DNA of 64,000 nucleotides from Agrobacterium larrymoorei (GCF_030819275.1 NZ_JAUTBL010000002.1:2726501-2790500), one strand, 5' to 3'; shown: positions 27,201 through 37,265, counted from the stretch's first letter. Numbers and translations: made by a program. Notes: generated from the sequence alone by a model not told the origin.

Positions 27201-27962
27201 ATGACCAATACGAGCCTAGCCATCACCAAATTCAGCGATCTCGCCAATCCTACCCGGTTTCTGGCGCTGTCGTCGCGCCTGTTGCCATGGCTGGCGGGGC
27301 TATCCGCCCTTTGTCTGTTGACTGGCCTCTATCTCGCCTTCTCGACGGACGGCGATTATCAGCAGGGCAATACGGTGCGGATCATGTATGTGCATGTGCC
27401 CGCCGCCTGGCTTTCGATGATGTGCTATACCGTCATGGCGCTGTCGGCCATCGGCACGCTGGTCTGGCGCCATCCGCTCGCCGATGTCAGCCATAAATCC
27501 GCAGCGCCGATCGGTGCCGCCTTCACGTTGATCGCCCTGATCACCGGCTCGTTGTGGGGCAAGCCCATGTGGGGCACGTGGTGGGTGTGGGATGCGCGCC
27601 TGACCTCCGTCTTCATTCTGTTCCTGATGTATCTCGGCCTGATTGCCTTCAACAAGGCGATGGACGATCCGTCGAAGGCGGCGCGTGTCAGCGCGGTTCT
27701 GATCCTCGTCGGCTTCGTCAACATTCCGATCATAAAGTTTTCCGTCGAATGGTGGAATACGCTGCACCAGCCGGCAAGCGTGATGCGCATGGACGGCCCG
27801 GCCATCGATCCGGAATTTCTCTGGCCGCTGCTGACCATGGCTGTCGGCTTTACCCTGCTGTTCTTCACGCTTCATCTTGCCGCCATGCGCAACGAGATCC
27901 TGCGCCGGCGCATCGCAGCGCTACGGCGTCTTGCCGCGCGTGCCGCCGGAAGAGGAGCGTGA
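27201..27962 (+). CDS. ccmC: Heme-handling protein CcmC
   Basis: Loads heme onto CcmE in the periplasm. The protein is 253 residues with six helices. The tryptophan-rich heme-handling motif GKPMWGTWWVWDARLTS is intact, and the conserved periplasmic histidines are seen in YVHVPAAW and NTLHQPASV. The short gap after ccmB and the tight junction to ccmD (4 bases) show one operon. Confidence 0.96.
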   Translation: MTNTSLAITKFSDLANPTRFLALSSRLLPWLAGLSALCLLTGLYLAFSTDGDYQQGNTVRIMYVHVPAAWLSMMCYTVMALSAIGTLVWRHPLADVSHKSAAPIGAAFTLIALITGSLWGKPMWGTWWVWDARLTSVFILFLMYLGLIAFNKAMDDPSKAARVSAVLILVGFVNIPIIKFSVEWWNTLHQPASVMRMDGPAIDPEFLWPLLTMAVGFTLLFFTLHLAAMRNEILRRRIAALRRLAARAAGRGA

Positions 27963-27966
27963 CGCG

Positions 27967-28143
27967 ATGACCCACGCCTTTTACATCGGCATGTCCTACG
28001 CCCTCACCGGCCTCATCGTCTTTGCCCTGACTGCCTGGGTCTGGCTTGATGGCCGCGCCCGCAAGCGCGAACTGAAGGAGCTGGAAGCACTCGGCATCCG
28101 CCGCCGCTCCCGCCCGACCAAAACCGAGGCACCCTCGATATGA
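27967..28143 (+). CDS. ccmD: Heme exporter protein CcmD
   Basis: Small one-helix membrane protein of 58 residues that stabilises the CcmABC-CcmE complex. One hydrophobic segment (YALTGLIVFALTAWVWL) is followed by a basic tail (DGRARKRELKELEALGIRRR), the usual CcmD pattern. The ATG at 27967 lies just after the ccmC stop, and the gene overlaps ccmG by 4 bases. Confidence 0.93.
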   Translation: MTHAFYIGMSYALTGLIVFALTAWVWLDGRARKRELKELEALGIRRRSRPTKTEAPSI

Positions 28144-28742
28144 GCGACAAACAAGCCTCTCCCCCGCCCGCTTCGCGCGGGCGATCGCGCTATATCTTGG
28201 CGCTTCTACCTTTGCTGGTCTTCGGCGGTTTTGCCGCGATCGCGGCCAAGATGCTCTATGAGCAGGACGTCAATGGCCTCGATGTCAGCGCCATTCCCTC
28301 GGCACTGATCGGCACCAAGGCGCCCTCCCTGGCACTGCCGCCGCTGGAGGGCTCTAATGTCCCGGCACTCACCGATGCGGCGATTGCCGGCAAGCTGACG
28401 CTGGTCAATGTCTTTGCCTCCTGGTGCGTGCCGTGCAGGCAGGAGCACCCGATGCTGAAGGAGCTGTCGAAGGACAAGCGGCTCAACATCGTCGGCATCA
28501 ATTACAAGGACAAGACGGACAACGCCGTCCGCTTCCTGGGTGAACTCGGCAACCCCTATGCCGCCATCGGCGTCGATCCGAATGGCAGGGCCGCAATCGA
28601 CTGGGGCGTCTATGGTATTCCGGAGACCTATCTCGTCGGCCCGGATGGCACGATCATCTACAAGAAAGTTGGCCCGATCGACGTGGCGACCTATGAGCGC
28701 GAATTGATCCCGGCCATCGAGAACGCCGCTGCCGGAGATTGA
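28140..28742 (+). CDS. ccmG: Thiol:disulfide interchange protein CcmG/DsbE
   Basis: Membrane-anchored thioredoxin-like protein that keeps apocytochrome c cysteines reduced. The 200-residue protein has one N-terminal anchor (about residues 19-40) and the redox motif WCVPC within FASWCVPCRQEHPML. GVYGIPETYLVGPDG provides the conserved cis-proline loop. It ends the ccmABCDG operon, 18 bp before the convergent GGDEF gene. CcmE, CcmF, CcmH and CcmI are not in this window. Confidence 0.95.
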   Translation: MSDKQASPPPASRGRSRYILALLPLLVFGGFAAIAAKMLYEQDVNGLDVSAIPSALIGTKAPSLALPPLEGSNVPALTDAAIAGKLTLVNVFASWCVPCRQEHPMLKELSKDKRLNIVGINYKDKTDNAVRFLGELGNPYAAIGVDPNGRAAIDWGVYGIPETYLVGPDGTIIYKKVGPIDVATYERELIPAIENAAAGD

Positions 28743-28760
28743 TGGCAGCGGTGGTGGACC

Positions 28761-29948
28761 TCAGCTCGAAACGACCTTGAGGCTGGTCGCAGGCGTGGCA
28801 CCCAGAACCGCGATTCCTTCTTGCATCACCTGATTGCGGCCCGCTTCCTTCGCCCTGTAGAGAAAGCCGTCCGCCCGCGAGATCGCGTCATGAATGGAGT
28901 GGTCGCCAAGCGCGATGGCGGACACGCCGAAGCTGCTGGTGATGTTGACCGGCAACGGCCCTGCCGACCAATTGCGAACGGCAAAGGCACTGCGCGCCAT
29001 ATTGGCCAGTATCGCAAGCTGCGAGGCCGGCAGATCTGGTACATAGGCGACGAATTCCTCCCCGCCAAAGCGCGCAATCTTGGCACTGGCAGGCAACGTT
29101 TCCTTCAGAAGTGACGCAAGTGCAATGATCACCCGATCGCCCGTCGCATGACCGAAGCGATCATTGACCGACTTGAAATGATCGATATCGCAGATCAGGA
29201 CCGCGCCCACGGGTGGCGGCGTCAACCGGAAGTCCGGAGCGGAAAGATCGAAACCCCGCCGATTGAGAAGCCCGGTGAGCGGATCGTGGTCCGCGTCCAG
29301 CCTGTGCTGCTCGATAACCCCGGCGATCGCACTACCGAGCACCGAGAGCGCCATGAGGAAGCCGCAGACGCTGGCGGTGAATTGCGCCAGATAGGAGTAA
29401 TCCGAGGCAAAATATGCGCCAACGCTTTCGGGTGAAGCGCCGCTTGTAAACCACAGGAATACCCCAACCCGCGTCAGTGTCTCCGCAACCACCAGCGAGA
29501 CAGCGACCAGCAGAAGCTTGTCCATCAGGTTTCGTGTCTTGCGGCGAACGAGGAAAATGGATGGAGCCAGAAGGAGAGCAAGCCCCGTATCGGATGTCAC
29601 GAGCTCGTTTCTGAGGTTTGGCTGAACCAGGATGAAGAAGCAGACGACAAGATAGGCCACTGTGGCAGCACCGAGCCGCACCCTCACATAGGTTGGCGCT
29701 CCGAACTGGACGAGAAGAGCGTGGCCATAAAGGACAAAGGCAGCAAGGAAGAGGAAATCGGCCAGCAACGCCCCGAAAAGATCAAAACCCTCTGGCAGAA
29801 CCATCGGCAGGGCAAAACCGGCAGCACCCAGGATGTAACCAAGCCCCCAATAGCGCCCGGGGCGAAAGCCTATGGCCTGCAAGCCGAGGAAGACCACGCC
29901 GAAAGTGAACATGATGAAAGGCAGCAGATAGGCAAAATTATCCTGCAA
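28761..29948 (-). CDS. Membrane-bound diguanylate cyclase (GGDEF)
   Basis: Makes cyclic di-GMP from GTP. The 395-residue protein has about seven hydrophobic segments over residues 1-212, forming a membrane sensor module of unknown ligand. A GGDEF domain then begins at DHDPLTGLLNRRG (220-232). The active-site GGEEF is at residues 295-299 within RFGGEEFVAYVPD, so it should be catalytically competent. The usual RxxD inhibitory site before GGEEF is missing (SAKIARF there). The TTG at 29946-29948 is used as start because it opens into the first helix and has GAAGG upstream. Confidence 0.9.
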   Translation of the reverse strand: MQDNFAYLLPFIMFTFGVVFLGLQAIGFRPGRYWGLGYILGAAGFALPMVLPEGFDLFGALLADFLFLAAFVLYGHALLVQFGAPTYVRVRLGAATVAYLVVCFFILVQPNLRNELVTSDTGLALLLAPSIFLVRRKTRNLMDKLLLVAVSLVVAETLTRVGVFLWFTSGASPESVGAYFASDYSYLAQFTASVCGFLMALSVLGSAIAGVIEQHRLDADHDPLTGLLNRRGFDLSAPDFRLTPPPVGAVLICDIDHFKSVNDRFGHATGDRVIIALASLLKETLPASAKIARFGGEEFVAYVPDLPASQLAILANMARSAFAVRNWSAGPLPVNITSSFGVSAIALGDHSIHDAISRADGFLYRAKEAGRNQVMQEGIAVLGATPATSLKVVSS

Positions 29949-30041
29949 GACGTCGGCCTTCGCGCATGGGAAGAGAGAGGCCTTTAGCTCTAACGGAGCT
30001 TTCTTAATAAAGCCCCCGCCTTCACGCAGAATCTTGGCCGA

Positions 30042-30638
30042 TCAGGCGCCTGGAAGCGCGTTTTGCCATTCCTTGACGGCATCCACCGGCCAGACCAGCA
30101 TCAGCACATTCAGGGTCAGATTGTCACGGATCAGCCAGCCGGTGAAGATCTCGAAGAAGATCGCAATCAGGATCGTCAGCCACACCGGCACACGGGCGGC
30201 GAAGAAGAAGCCGACGATCATGAACACCGTGTCCATCGCGGAATTCAAAATGCTGTCACCGCTATAGCCGAGCGCCATGGTGGCAGTGCGGTAGCGATCG
30301 ATGATGATCGGCGAGTTTTCCAGGAGTTCCCAGGCCGCTTCAACCAGAACGGCAAGAGACAGCCGAAACGACAAGGGCTTGCTGCGGAAGAGAAGCCAGG
30401 CAAGTCCGTAGAACAGGAAGCCATGGATGATGTGGGACGGCGTGTACCAGTCGGCGATGTGCTGTGAGTTACCGGGCGTGTTCACCCCCGGCTCGAACAG
30501 CTTTACATAGCCGCATTCGCAAATCGGAACGCGGCCCATCATGTAGAGAATGACGATCTGCGCGAGCAGTAGCCCGACGGCCACCCAATACCATTTGATT
30601 GAAGACGAGCGGGAGGCCGGCACAGCCGTCGTGGTCAT
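30042..30638 (-). CDS. DUF2585 family membrane protein
   Basis: Integral membrane protein of 198 residues with about five helices, from the DUF2585 family found mainly in alphaproteobacteria; function unknown. Conserved stretches include [33 protein letters not shown] and [18 protein letters not shown], followed by [16 protein letters not shown]. The cysteine pair in CEC is notable. The ATG at 30636-30638 overlaps the ispZ stop by ATGA, so it is translationally coupled as the last gene of the dapF-mtaB-ftsY-ispZ run. Confidence 0.87.
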   Translation of the reverse strand: MTTTAVPASRSSSIKWYWVAVGLLLAQIVILYMMGRVPICECGYVKLFEPGVNTPGNSQHIADWYTPSHIIHGFLFYGLAWLLFRSKPLSFRLSLAVLVEAAWELLENSPIIIDRYRTATMALGYSGDSILNSAMDTVFMIVGFFFAARVPVWLTILIAIFFEIFTGWLIRDNLTLNVLMLVWPVDAVKEWQNALPGA

Positions 30639-31285
30639 TTGTGGTCCTTGTTCAGCGGTTCGACGGAGTGGCGCATGACGAGCGGCATTTGCGCCATGGT
30701 GAAGATGATGGTGATCGGCATGGTGCCCCACACCTTGAAGGCAACCCATGTGTCAGTCGAGAAATTGCGCCAGACCACTTCATTCAGCACCGCCAGGAAC
30801 AGGAAGAAGAGCCCCCAGCGCAGCGTCAGCTTGCGCCAGCCCTCATCCGTCAGCTTGAAGGCGGAGTTGAAGACGTAGCCGAGCAAGGACTGGCCGAAGC
30901 ACAGCCCGCCCAGCAGAATGACGCCGAACAGCGTGTTGACGATGGTCGGCTTCATCTTGATGAAGGTATCGTTCTGCAAGTAGAGCGTCAGCGCGCCGAA
31001 GACGAGAACCACGAGGCCGGAAATCAGCGGCATCATCGGCAGGGTTCTGGTCAGGATCCAGGAGACGGTGAGCGCGAGTGCGGTGGCGATCATGAAGAGG
31101 CCCGTAGCGATGAAGATCGGACCGCCGAATTCATGCAGAACGGGCAGCTTTTCGGCCAGCCAGTCGCCCTTGGAGTTGGCGAAGAAGAAAACCACAAGCG
31201 GTCCAAGTTCCAAAACGAACTTCAGGAGTGGGCTGATTTCCCGCACCATTTTTTCGCTTTCGCGCTGATTGCTTTCCACATCCAT
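30635..31285 (-). CDS. ispZ: Septation protein A / intracellular septation protein (YciB)
   Basis: Inner-membrane protein of 216 residues with about six helices, family IspZ/YciB. It is linked to cell-envelope integrity and septation in other bacteria. It shows [39 protein letters not shown] and [19 protein letters not shown], all family signatures. The ATG at 31283-31285 is chosen; a TTG two codons upstream overlaps the ftsY stop and is an alternative. It lies directly after ftsY in a tight operon. Confidence 0.92.
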   Translation of the reverse strand: MDVESNQRESEKMVREISPLLKFVLELGPLVVFFFANSKGDWLAEKLPVLHEFGGPIFIATGLFMIATALALTVSWILTRTLPMMPLISGLVVLVFGALTLYLQNDTFIKMKPTIVNTLFGVILLGGLCFGQSLLGYVFNSAFKLTDEGWRKLTLRWGLFFLFLAVLNEVVWRNFSTDTWVAFKVWGTMPITIIFTMAQMPLVMRHSVEPLNKDHK

Positions 31286-31287
31286 AC

Positions 31288-32760
31288 TCAAACTCCCGCA
31301 ATCGCCTTGGCGAAATCTTCTGCTTCGAACGGCTCCAGATCGTCCACGCCTTCGCCCACGCCGATGAAATAGACCGGCAACTTATGCTTGGCAGCAATCG
31401 CAACGAGGATACCGCCGCGCGCCGTGCCATCCAACTTTGTCATAATCAGGCCCGAGACACCCGCAACGTTGCGGAAAATCTCAACCTGGTTCATCGCGTT
31501 CTGACCCGTCGTCGCATCCAGCGTCTGAAGAACGGTGTGCGGCGCCTCCGGATCGAGCTTGGCCAGCACGCGCACGATCTTTTCCAGCTCGGCCATCAGC
31601 TCTGTTTTGTTCTGCAGACGGCCCGCCGTATCGATGATCAGCACGTCACTCTTTTTTGCCCGCGCCTGTTCATAGGCATCATAGGCAAGCCCTGCGGCAT
31701 CGGCGCCAAGCTTGGTGCCGAGGAAGTCCGATCCGGTGCGATCCGCCCAGATCTTCAACTGCTCGATGGCAGCCGCGCGGAATGTATCGCCCGCAGCCAA
31801 CATCACCTTCAGGCCGGAGCCGGAGAGTTTTGCCGCAAGCTTGCCGATGGTGGTGGTCTTGCCAGTACCGTTGACACCGACCACCAGAATGACATGCGGC
31901 TTGTGCGACAGATCGAGTTCCAGCGGCTTGGCGACGGGCAACAGAACCTTGGTGATCTCGCTTGCCATGATCTTGGCGACATCCTCGCCGCTGACATCCT
32001 TGCCGTAGCGCTCCGATGATAGCGCGCCGGTAATACGCATGGCGGTCTCGACGCCGAGGTCGGACTGGATCAGCAGATCTTCCAGCTCATCCAGCGTGTC
32101 CTCATCGAGCTTGCGCTTGGTGAAGAGTGCCGAAATCTGGTTTGTCAGTTGTGAGGAGGTGCGCGCAAGACCAGCGCGCAGGCGCTGGAACCAGGTCAGC
32201 TTCAGTTCAGCTGCGGCCTCGACCGGCTCGACGCGATCGGCAGCCGACGCAAAGCCCTTTGGAAGAGCAGCCGGGACGGCAGGAGACAGGGCAGCGGGCG
32301 GAATGCCGCTGGCGGCCTCCGCTTCGTCCAGAATATCATCCAGCGCGTGCTCGTCGAGAGGCGCATCGGCAAGCGACGTGTCCCGCGCATCACCATTAAC
32401 GCTCTCTTCAGCGGCTGCTTCGGCCTCCAGCAGGGAGAGCGGCACCATGCCGATATCGCCAACCAATTCAGGGCCTGGCAGAAGCGGCGCTTCCTCCTCA
32501 TCCTGATCGTCGCCGAGATCAGAATCGGCAACGTTAGCCCCCTTCTCGACGTCGTCGGAAGCAGGTCCTGCGGCGGTTTCCATTTCTACATCGGGGACGG
32601 GGTCTTCGGCGGGCAGCGTGTGAGCTTCCGCCTCGTTCAACGCCTCTTCGAAGGCGCTACGCTCCTCCTGGCGAGAAACGGCCTCTTCGCTTTCCAGCTT
32701 ATCCGTCTCGGCCTTGTCCTTGCCGAACGAAAAGACTTTTTTGATGAAGCCGAGGGCCAT
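31288..32760 (-). CDS. ftsY: Signal recognition particle receptor FtsY
   Basis: SRP-receptor GTPase that docks ribosome-SRP complexes at the inner membrane. The 490-residue protein starts [15 protein letters not shown], a short basic/hydrophobic membrane-binding stretch. An acidic linker follows, rich in Glu, Asp and Ala, to about residue 180. The NG domain then has the P-loop [24 protein letters not shown] and [10 protein letters not shown]. Its partner Ffh is encoded at 44109-45674. The mtaB gene ends 22 bp upstream on the same strand. Confidence 0.97.
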   Translation of the reverse strand: MALGFIKKVFSFGKDKAETDKLESEEAVSRQEERSAFEEALNEAEAHTLPAEDPVPDVEMETAAGPASDDVEKGANVADSDLGDDQDEEEAPLLPGPELVGDIGMVPLSLLEAEAAAEESVNGDARDTSLADAPLDEHALDDILDEAEAASGIPPAALSPAVPAALPKGFASAADRVEPVEAAAELKLTWFQRLRAGLARTSSQLTNQISALFTKRKLDEDTLDELEDLLIQSDLGVETAMRITGALSSERYGKDVSGEDVAKIMASEITKVLLPVAKPLELDLSHKPHVILVVGVNGTGKTTTIGKLAAKLSGSGLKVMLAAGDTFRAAAIEQLKIWADRTGSDFLGTKLGADAAGLAYDAYEQARAKKSDVLIIDTAGRLQNKTELMAELEKIVRVLAKLDPEAPHTVLQTLDATTGQNAMNQVEIFRNVAGVSGLIMTKLDGTARGGILVAIAAKHKLPVYFIGVGEGVDDLEPFEAEDFAKAIAGV

Positions 32761-32782
32761 GACTGTTCCGTCTCTAGATTCT

Positions 32783-34057
32783 TCAGGCCGCCTGCGCCGC
32801 CAGATATTGCATATTCAAGTGCTTACCGTTGTGACCCGTAATGGCAACCCGCGCAAGAGTGCGGGGCGCAAGATCAGGTGCCGCCACCAGGGTAAAGTTA
32901 TCGGTATGGGCAAAACCATTGTTCTCGACGAGAATCGTCTGCTCGCGTCCAACCATGGCGTCGAGATGCGCAAGGCGAAGCGCCTCTCCGCGGGCGCGCA
33001 GCTTTGCCGCCCGCTCCTTGACCAAAGCACGATCAAGCTGCGGCATCCTTGCCGCAGGCGTGCCGGGGCGCGGGCTATAGGGGAAGACATGCAGGCTGGA
33101 AATGCCGCACGCTTCCGCAAGTGTCGCGGCATTCTCCGCCATCTCTTCCGTCTCGGTCGGAAAGCCGGCGATCATATCCGCACCGAAAGCGATCTCCGGA
33201 CGCAAAGCGCGCACCTCGCGACAGAACCGAATGGCGTCGTCGCGCAGATGTCGGCGCTTCATCCGCTTCAGGATCATGTCATCGCCATGCTGCAACGACA
33301 GATGCAGATGCGGCATGAAGCGCGGGTCATCGGCAATCAGGTCCATCAGGTGACGGTCCGCCTCGATGCTGTCGATGGAGGAAAGCCTGAGCCGCAGAAT
33401 ATCCGGCACCTGCTTCAGCAGCGTTTTCGCCAGATAACCGAGGGTTGGTTCGCCCGGCAGATCGGCGCCATAGCTTGTGGCATCCACGCCGGTCAGGACG
33501 ATTTCGCGGTAACCGCTCTCGGTCAATTTGCGGGCCTGATCCACCACCGCACCCATCGGCACGGAACGGGAGTTACCGCGGCCATAGGGGATGATGCAGA
33601 AGGTGCAACGGTGATCGCAGCCATTCTGCACCTGAATGAAAGCGCGCACATGCCCGTCAATGTGCTTGACCATCTGCGGCGCGGTGGCCTTGACGCTCAT
33701 GATGTCATTGACGCGCAGTTTCTCTTCCGCCGAGACGCCGAAATCCGGCAGTGCGCGGTAGGAATTGCTCTTCAGCTTCTCCTCATTGCCGAGCACGGCA
33801 TCGACCTCGGGCATGGCGGCAAAGGTCTGCTTTTCCGTCTGGGCAGCGCAACCGGTGACGATGATGCGCGCATGCGGATTGTCGCGACGCGCCCGGCGGA
33901 TGGCCTGACGTGCCTGGCGAACGGCTTCACCGGTCACAGCACAGGTATTGACCAACACCGCATTGTTGAGCCCCGCCTTTTCGGCCTCAGTCCGCATCAC
34001 TTCCGATTCATAGGTATTGAGGCGGCAGCCGAAGGTTATGACCTCGACACCGCTCAT
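32783..34057 (-). CDS. mtaB: tRNA t6A37 methylthiotransferase MtaB
   Basis: Radical-SAM enzyme that adds a methylthio group to t6A at position 37 of ANN-decoding tRNAs. The 424-residue protein has an N-terminal MTTase domain starting [16 protein letters not shown], with further cysteines in [11 protein letters not shown] and VTGCAAQ. The radical-SAM motif is [20 protein letters not shown], and a C-terminal TRAM-like stretch follows. The GCRLNTYES form separates MtaB from MiaB and RimO. It overlaps the dapF stop by ATGA. Confidence 0.94.
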   Translation of the reverse strand: MSGVEVITFGCRLNTYESEVMRTEAEKAGLNNAVLVNTCAVTGEAVRQARQAIRRARRDNPHARIIVTGCAAQTEKQTFAAMPEVDAVLGNEEKLKSNSYRALPDFGVSAEEKLRVNDIMSVKATAPQMVKHIDGHVRAFIQVQNGCDHRCTFCIIPYGRGNSRSVPMGAVVDQARKLTESGYREIVLTGVDATSYGADLPGEPTLGYLAKTLLKQVPDILRLRLSSIDSIEADRHLMDLIADDPRFMPHLHLSLQHGDDMILKRMKRRHLRDDAIRFCREVRALRPEIAFGADMIAGFPTETEEMAENAATLAEACGISSLHVFPYSPRPGTPAARMPQLDRALVKERAAKLRARGEALRLAHLDAMVGREQTILVENNGFAHTDNFTLVAAPDLAPRTLARVAITGHNGKHLNMQYLAAQAA

Positions 34058-34986
34058 AAGACGCTCTGCTTCTCGCCCGCCTCACGCGTCCCCACCTCTT
34101 GAGTCGCAAGGTCGCGCGTCCATGCGCCGGTGACGGGATCGACATGCCCGGCCCACTCCCATTCGGCAGGACCGGTCATGATGACGTGGTTATCCTCCCG
34201 CCATTCGATGGTCAGCGGAATGCGAACGGGGCTGGACGCCACATCGATCTCCACGCGGCGACCGGTGCGGCCAGTCCGTGCGCCTGAGACGGCGGCAGCG
34301 CAAGCGGCCGATCCGCAGGCAAGCGTCAGACCTGCACCGCGCTCGAAGGTGCGTGTACGAAGCCGGCTGTCGGAGATGACCTGCGCGAGCGTGATATTGG
34401 CCTTTTCCGGAAACATCGGATGGTTTTCCAGCAGCGGCCCGATGCGCTCGAGATCGAAGGTCATGGGATCGCGATCCACCCAGAAGATGGCATGCGGGTT
34501 CCCCATGGACATGACCGATGGCGAATGCAGCACCGGATCGTCGATGGGCCCGATCTGCAATTCGATGCGGCTGGTATCGTGAAACTCTTCCGAAAGCGGA
34601 ATATCGCTCCAGCGGAAACGCGGCAGACCCATATCGACGGAAATCATCCCGTCCTCATGCTCGCTGGCATTGAGGATGCCGGCGACGGTCTGAAAGGTGA
34701 AGGCCTTCTTGCCGGTTTCTGACGCCAGCGCCTGCACCACGCAGCGTGTGCCATTGCCACAGGCCTGCGCCTTGGTACCATCGCAATTGAGAATGTCGAT
34801 ATAGGCGTCGGTTCCGGCAAGGCGCGGATCGTGGATCGCCATGATCTGGTCGAAGACCGTTTCAGCATCGGCGTTCAGCGCGATCGCCGCCTGCGGCGAG
34901 ACCATGTCTTTGCGGCCGCGCATATCGACAACCAGGATCTTGTTGCCAAGCCCATTCATCTTCGCGAATTCGACCGTCTGTGTCAT
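34054..34986 (-). CDS. dapF: Diaminopimelate epimerase
   Basis: Converts LL- to meso-diaminopimelate for lysine and peptidoglycan. The 310-residue protein has both catalytic cysteines, in [13 protein letters not shown] and [12 protein letters not shown]. The N-terminus [18 protein letters not shown] and [11 protein letters not shown] are conserved. The ATG at 34984-34986 is preferred over an ATG 11 codons upstream because it has an AAGG-type site and matches family length. It is the first gene of the operon with mtaB, ftsY, ispZ and the DUF2585 gene. Confidence 0.95.
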   Translation of the reverse strand: MTQTVEFAKMNGLGNKILVVDMRGRKDMVSPQAAIALNADAETVFDQIMAIHDPRLAGTDAYIDILNCDGTKAQACGNGTRCVVQALASETGKKAFTFQTVAGILNASEHEDGMISVDMGLPRFRWSDIPLSEEFHDTSRIELQIGPIDDPVLHSPSVMSMGNPHAIFWVDRDPMTFDLERIGPLLENHPMFPEKANITLAQVISDSRLRTRTFERGAGLTLACGSAACAAAVSGARTGRTGRRVEIDVASSPVRIPLTIEWREDNHVIMTGPAEWEWAGHVDPVTGAWTRDLATQEVGTREAGEKQSVL

Positions 34987-35313
34987 GTGCCTGACCTTGT
35001 CCGAGATGGGCGCGCGCAAGCGGCGCCTAATTCGCCTCTATATGGCGGAATTGCGGGGGAATTACCAGTCTGGGTGCGGGAAAACCAAGTGCGATTGGGC
35101 GTGGTACCACTCGCTCAGGGGCATGACCAGATGTCAGTTGGTGACCACGAGCCACCCCACCCTCTGCCGTCATCCTCGGCCTTGAGCCGAGGACCCACGA
35201 TTTCGCTCCTCACATGTGCCATCTATCCTCGCCTCAAGGGCGAGGATGACGACGGAGAGGGCGAAGCTGTGTCAGCTCCCAAAGACCTTGGGAGCCTAAG
35301 CATCAAGCAGTGC
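34987..35313. other. 327-bp intergenic region between leuC and dapF
   Basis: Both flanking genes are on the minus strand. The middle holds the paired palindromic repeat at 35169-35250. The dapF-proximal 150 bp presumably carries its promoter, but no good hexamers stand out. No coding frame looks real. Confidence 0.6.
35169..35250. repeat. Intergenic palindromic repeat, GTCATCC/GGATGAC family (copy 2)
   Basis: One hairpin, GTCATCCTCGGCCTTGAG then CCGAGGA (35169-35193), and a second, TATCCTCGCCTCAAGGG then CGAGGATGAC (35225-35250). Together they form an overall inverted repeat with GTCATCC and GGATGAC at its ends. It is related to the element at 9246-9317. Confidence 0.75.
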
Positions 35314-36723
35314 TTACTGCCACTCACGCACATCGACGAAATGGCCAGCAACGGCTGCCGCCGCCGCCATGGCGGGCGAGACCAGATGCGTGCGGCTCTT
35401 GTAGCCCTGACGGCCTTCGAAGTTGCGGTTGGAGGTAGAGGCGCAACGCTCACCGGGTGCCAGACGGTCGTCATTCATCGCCAGGCACATGGAGCAGCCC
35501 GGCTCGCGCCATTCAAAACCAGCCTCGAGGAAGATCTTGTCCAGGCCTTCCTTCTCCGCCTGTTCCTTGACGAGACCCGAGCCTGGAACGATCATGGCCG
35601 AAACGGTCGGTGCGACCTTGCGGCCTTCGACGATCTTGGCGGCAGCGCGCAGATCCTCGATACGGCCATTGGTGCAGGAGCCGATAAAGACACGATCGAT
35701 AGCAATATCGGTCATCTTGGTGCCGGGCTTGAGGCCCATATAGTCGAGCGCACGCCATTTGGAATTGCGCTTGTTCTCGTCGGCAATATCGTCCGGGTTC
35801 GGCACGATACCCTGCACCGAAACCACGTCTTCCGGAGACGAACCCCAGGAAACGATCGGCGGCAGGTTGGCGGCATCCAGAATAACGACCTTGTCGTAAT
35901 GGGCACCCTCATCCGACTTCAACGTCTTCCAATAGGCAATGGCCTGTTCCAGCGTCTCGCCCTGCGGCGCACGCGGCTTGTCCTTGATGTACTCGAAGGT
36001 CGTTTCGTCCGGTGCGATCAGACCGGCGCGCGCGCCGCCTTCGATCGTCATGTTGCAGACGGTCATGCGACCTTCCATCGACAGCGAACGGATCGCCTCA
36101 CCGGCAAATTCGATGACGTGGCCCGTGCCGCCAGCCGTGCCGATCTCACCGATGATGGCGAGAATGATGTCCTTTGCCGTGACACCGTCCGGAATCTTGC
36201 CATCCACACGCACCAGCATGTTCTTGGCCTTCTTCTGGATCAGCGTCTGAGTTGCCAGAACGTGCTCGACTTCGGACGTGCCGATACCATGGGCCAGCGC
36301 GCCGAAAGCGCCGTGGGTGGAGGTGTGGCTATCCCCGCAAACGATCGTCATGCCCGGCAGGGTGAAGCCCTGCTCCGGTCCGACGATGTGAACGATGCCC
36401 TGACGCTTGTCGCGCTCGGAATAATATTCGAGGCCGAACTCCTTGGCATTCTGCGCCAGCGCTTCCACCTGAATGCGGCTCTCTTCGTTCTTGATGCCTT
36501 CCAGACGGTCGGCGGTCGTGGGAACGTTATGGTCGACCACCGCGAGCGTGCGGGTAGGCGAATGAACCGGACGACCGGCCATGCGCAGGCCTTCGAAAGC
36601 CTGCGGCGACGTCACCTCGTGGACCAGGTGGCGGTCGATATAGAGAAGACAGGTTCCATCGGGATCGCGGTTGACGACGTGATCATCCCAGATTTTATCA
36701 TACAGAGTACGCGGTGCGCTCAT
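35314..36723 (-). CDS. leuC: 3-isopropylmalate dehydratase large subunit
   Basis: Large subunit of isopropylmalate isomerase in leucine synthesis; it needs LeuD, not encoded here. The 469-residue protein carries the 4Fe-4S cysteines in [16 protein letters not shown] and [32 protein letters not shown] is also diagnostic. The ATG at 36721-36723 gives [15 protein letters not shown], the form seen in relatives; an in-frame ATG 4 codons upstream is possible. A promoter (36925-36953) and a short upstream ORF lie on the 5' side. Confidence 0.96.
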   Translation of the reverse strand: MSAPRTLYDKIWDDHVVNRDPDGTCLLYIDRHLVHEVTSPQAFEGLRMAGRPVHSPTRTLAVVDHNVPTTADRLEGIKNEESRIQVEALAQNAKEFGLEYYSERDKRQGIVHIVGPEQGFTLPGMTIVCGDSHTSTHGAFGALAHGIGTSEVEHVLATQTLIQKKAKNMLVRVDGKIPDGVTAKDIILAIIGEIGTAGGTGHVIEFAGEAIRSLSMEGRMTVCNMTIEGGARAGLIAPDETTFEYIKDKPRAPQGETLEQAIAYWKTLKSDEGAHYDKVVILDAANLPPIVSWGSSPEDVVSVQGIVPNPDDIADENKRNSKWRALDYMGLKPGTKMTDIAIDRVFIGSCTNGRIEDLRAAAKIVEGRKVAPTVSAMIVPGSGLVKEQAEKEGLDKIFLEAGFEWREPGCSMCLAMNDDRLAPGERCASTSNRNFEGRQGYKSRTHLVSPAMAAAAAVAGHFVDVREWQ

Positions 36724-36795
36724 GGCTTTATCCATTCGAATGTCAAAAAGGAAATTGGGGGATGTGGAGTAAAGGCCGACAGCCTTTTCAGGCCA

Positions 36796-36918
36796 TCAGG
36801 CGAACGTAAGTCGGCCGTTGAACGCGCCGGAAACACGCGCGAAAAATCGTGCCGGCAGACGCTTGTGATCCTGCAGCACGAAAATGTTTGGCGCGAGACA
36901 TCCGAATTTCGATCCCAT
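36796..36918 (-). CDS. Possible leuC leader ORF, 40 codons
   Basis: A 40-codon frame whose ATG (36916-36918) falls almost exactly at the predicted start of the leuC transcript, so the message would be nearly leaderless. The product is basic (LQDHKRLPARFFARVSGAF near the middle) and matches no family I know. It has four leucines but no leucine run, so a classical attenuator peptide is unlikely. Confidence 0.25.
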   Translation of the reverse strand: MGSKFGCLAPNIFVLQDHKRLPARFFARVSGAFNGRLTFA

Positions 36919-36924
36919 GCGTCT

Positions 36925-36953
36925 CTCATAGCAGATCGGCTTTTCAACAGCAA
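36925..36953 (-). promoter_or_regulatory. Candidate leuC promoter
   Basis: On the minus strand TTGCTG (36948-36953) and TATGAG (36925-36930) are separated by exactly 17 bp. They lie about 200 bp upstream of leuC. Confidence 0.45.
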
Positions 36954-37075
36954 CATGGCGCTTTGCGATTGAAAACCGCCCGGCCCGTATTTAAGGAATC
37001 TTTCTTGTGCAACGCAAAAAAATGCCGGGCGTTGTGGGCGGGATAAAAGTCTCGTGTGAAACGTTAGAGGACGTC

Positions 37076-37170
37076 GCGCAAAAGTGGTCACCGGTTTTGC
37101 GATAACGACATGGGCAAAAGAAGGATCTAAAGCGTGACGAGCGAATCCGAAGGATCGCGACGCGTTTTAG
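37076..37170. repeat. Rhizobial-type intergenic repeat with two hairpins
   Basis: The first half folds as GCAAAA/TTTTGC around GTGGTCACCG. The second half, beginning CTAAAGCGTGACGAGCG and ending GACGCGTTTTAG, folds around AATCCGAAGGAT. I recognise this as resembling a short repeat scattered between genes in Rhizobiaceae, from memory. It sits upstream of the MFS gene. Confidence 0.5.
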
Positions 37171-37265
37171 GACGGCACCGAAACCGCTTTCTCACGATGC
37201 CGTGAGAGCCGGTCTCGTCAAATCGGGCGGCACCTCGACGTGCTGCCGACAGGGAGGGGTACATC

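Larger units (their letters stand above)
36724..37265. other. 542-bp intergenic region between leuC and the MFS gene
   Basis: Divergent regulatory region. On the leuC side it has a promoter (36925-36953) and a 40-codon frame (36796-36918). On the MFS side it has a repeat (37076-37170), a TCTCACG/CGTGAGA hairpin near 37190-37208, and a strong ribosome-binding site GGGAGGGG. Confidence 0.6.

Noticed and set aside
34831..36972. A 713-codon plus-strand frame opposite leuC
   Set aside because: Antisense of leuC, with no family signature and running through the palindromic repeat.
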